A stretch of DNA of 13,264 nucleotides. Origin: Chitinophagaceae bacterium (GTDB lineage Bacteria; Bacteroidota; Bacteroidia; Chitinophagales; Chitinophagaceae). Below are positions 13,255 through 13,264 of the stretch, in pieces. The notes under the pieces were generated by a model, which did no database searches, was not told the DNA's origin, and saw only the letters and a program-made list of their open reading frames with translations. The position numbers and the translations under genes were made by a program. The stretch is from assembly GCA_017989935.1 (NCBI GenBank), contig JAGNOY010000001.1:20764-34027 (forward strand). Direction: 5' to 3'. Every line of letters starts with the position of its first letter. Position 1 is the stretch's first letter.

Positions 13255-13264
13255 GGCTTTTTTT

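Noticed and set aside
1..13264. Defence system, CRISPR array, toxin-antitoxin pair or prophage
   Set aside because: All genes have housekeeping or envelope assignments, and no regular direct repeats with spacers were seen.

Overview
This AT-rich window is chromosomal DNA from a member of the Bacteroidota, most likely near the Chitinophagaceae/Sphingobacteriales. The evidence is the uppS-bamA-ompH-ompH envelope cluster, the DUF1801 and DUF5995 proteins, starts without Shine-Dalgarno sequences, and several promoters of the Bacteroidota type (TTTG, about 20 bases, then TAnnTTTG). All genes look like housekeeping or envelope functions. I see no tRNA or rRNA, insertion sequence, CRISPR array, phage gene or toxin-antitoxin pair.

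Left part (1-3923): a secreted leucine-rich-repeat protein on the plus strand ends at a strong terminator. Its annotated end lies at a seven-A run, and the -1 frame carries a lysine-rich tail. A GC-rich, foldable intergenic element follows (about 1311-1410). A minus-strand operon then runs yidD (membrane protein insertion), a CtpA-type S41 periplasmic protease and a DUF1801 protein. Two of its proteins have TTG-extended open frames; I place the starts at internal ATGs.

Middle (3924-7483): divergent from yidD, a FemAB/GNAT-like protein has a consensus promoter so close to its ATG that the mRNA would be nearly leaderless. It is followed by an acetoacetyl-CoA reductase of the PhaB type, identified by its GQFGQTNY substrate motif. 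A minus-strand PQQ-like beta-propeller lipoprotein converges on it.

Right part (7484-13264): uppS (undecaprenyl diphosphate synthase) overlaps bamA by four bases, followed by two tandem OmpH/Skp periplasmic chaperones and a strong terminator. This cluster joins lipid-carrier synthesis for cell-wall polymers to outer-membrane protein assembly. A 442-base gap then holds an easily missed 34-residue lysine-rich gene on the minus strand and a second GC-rich island. A DUF5995 protein closes the window.

I did not find a clearly new multi-gene system. The best leads are the frameshifted LRR tail, the two GC-rich intergenic elements, the tiny lysine-rich gene, and a repeated TAGGC/GCCTA inverted repeat next to two promoter regions.
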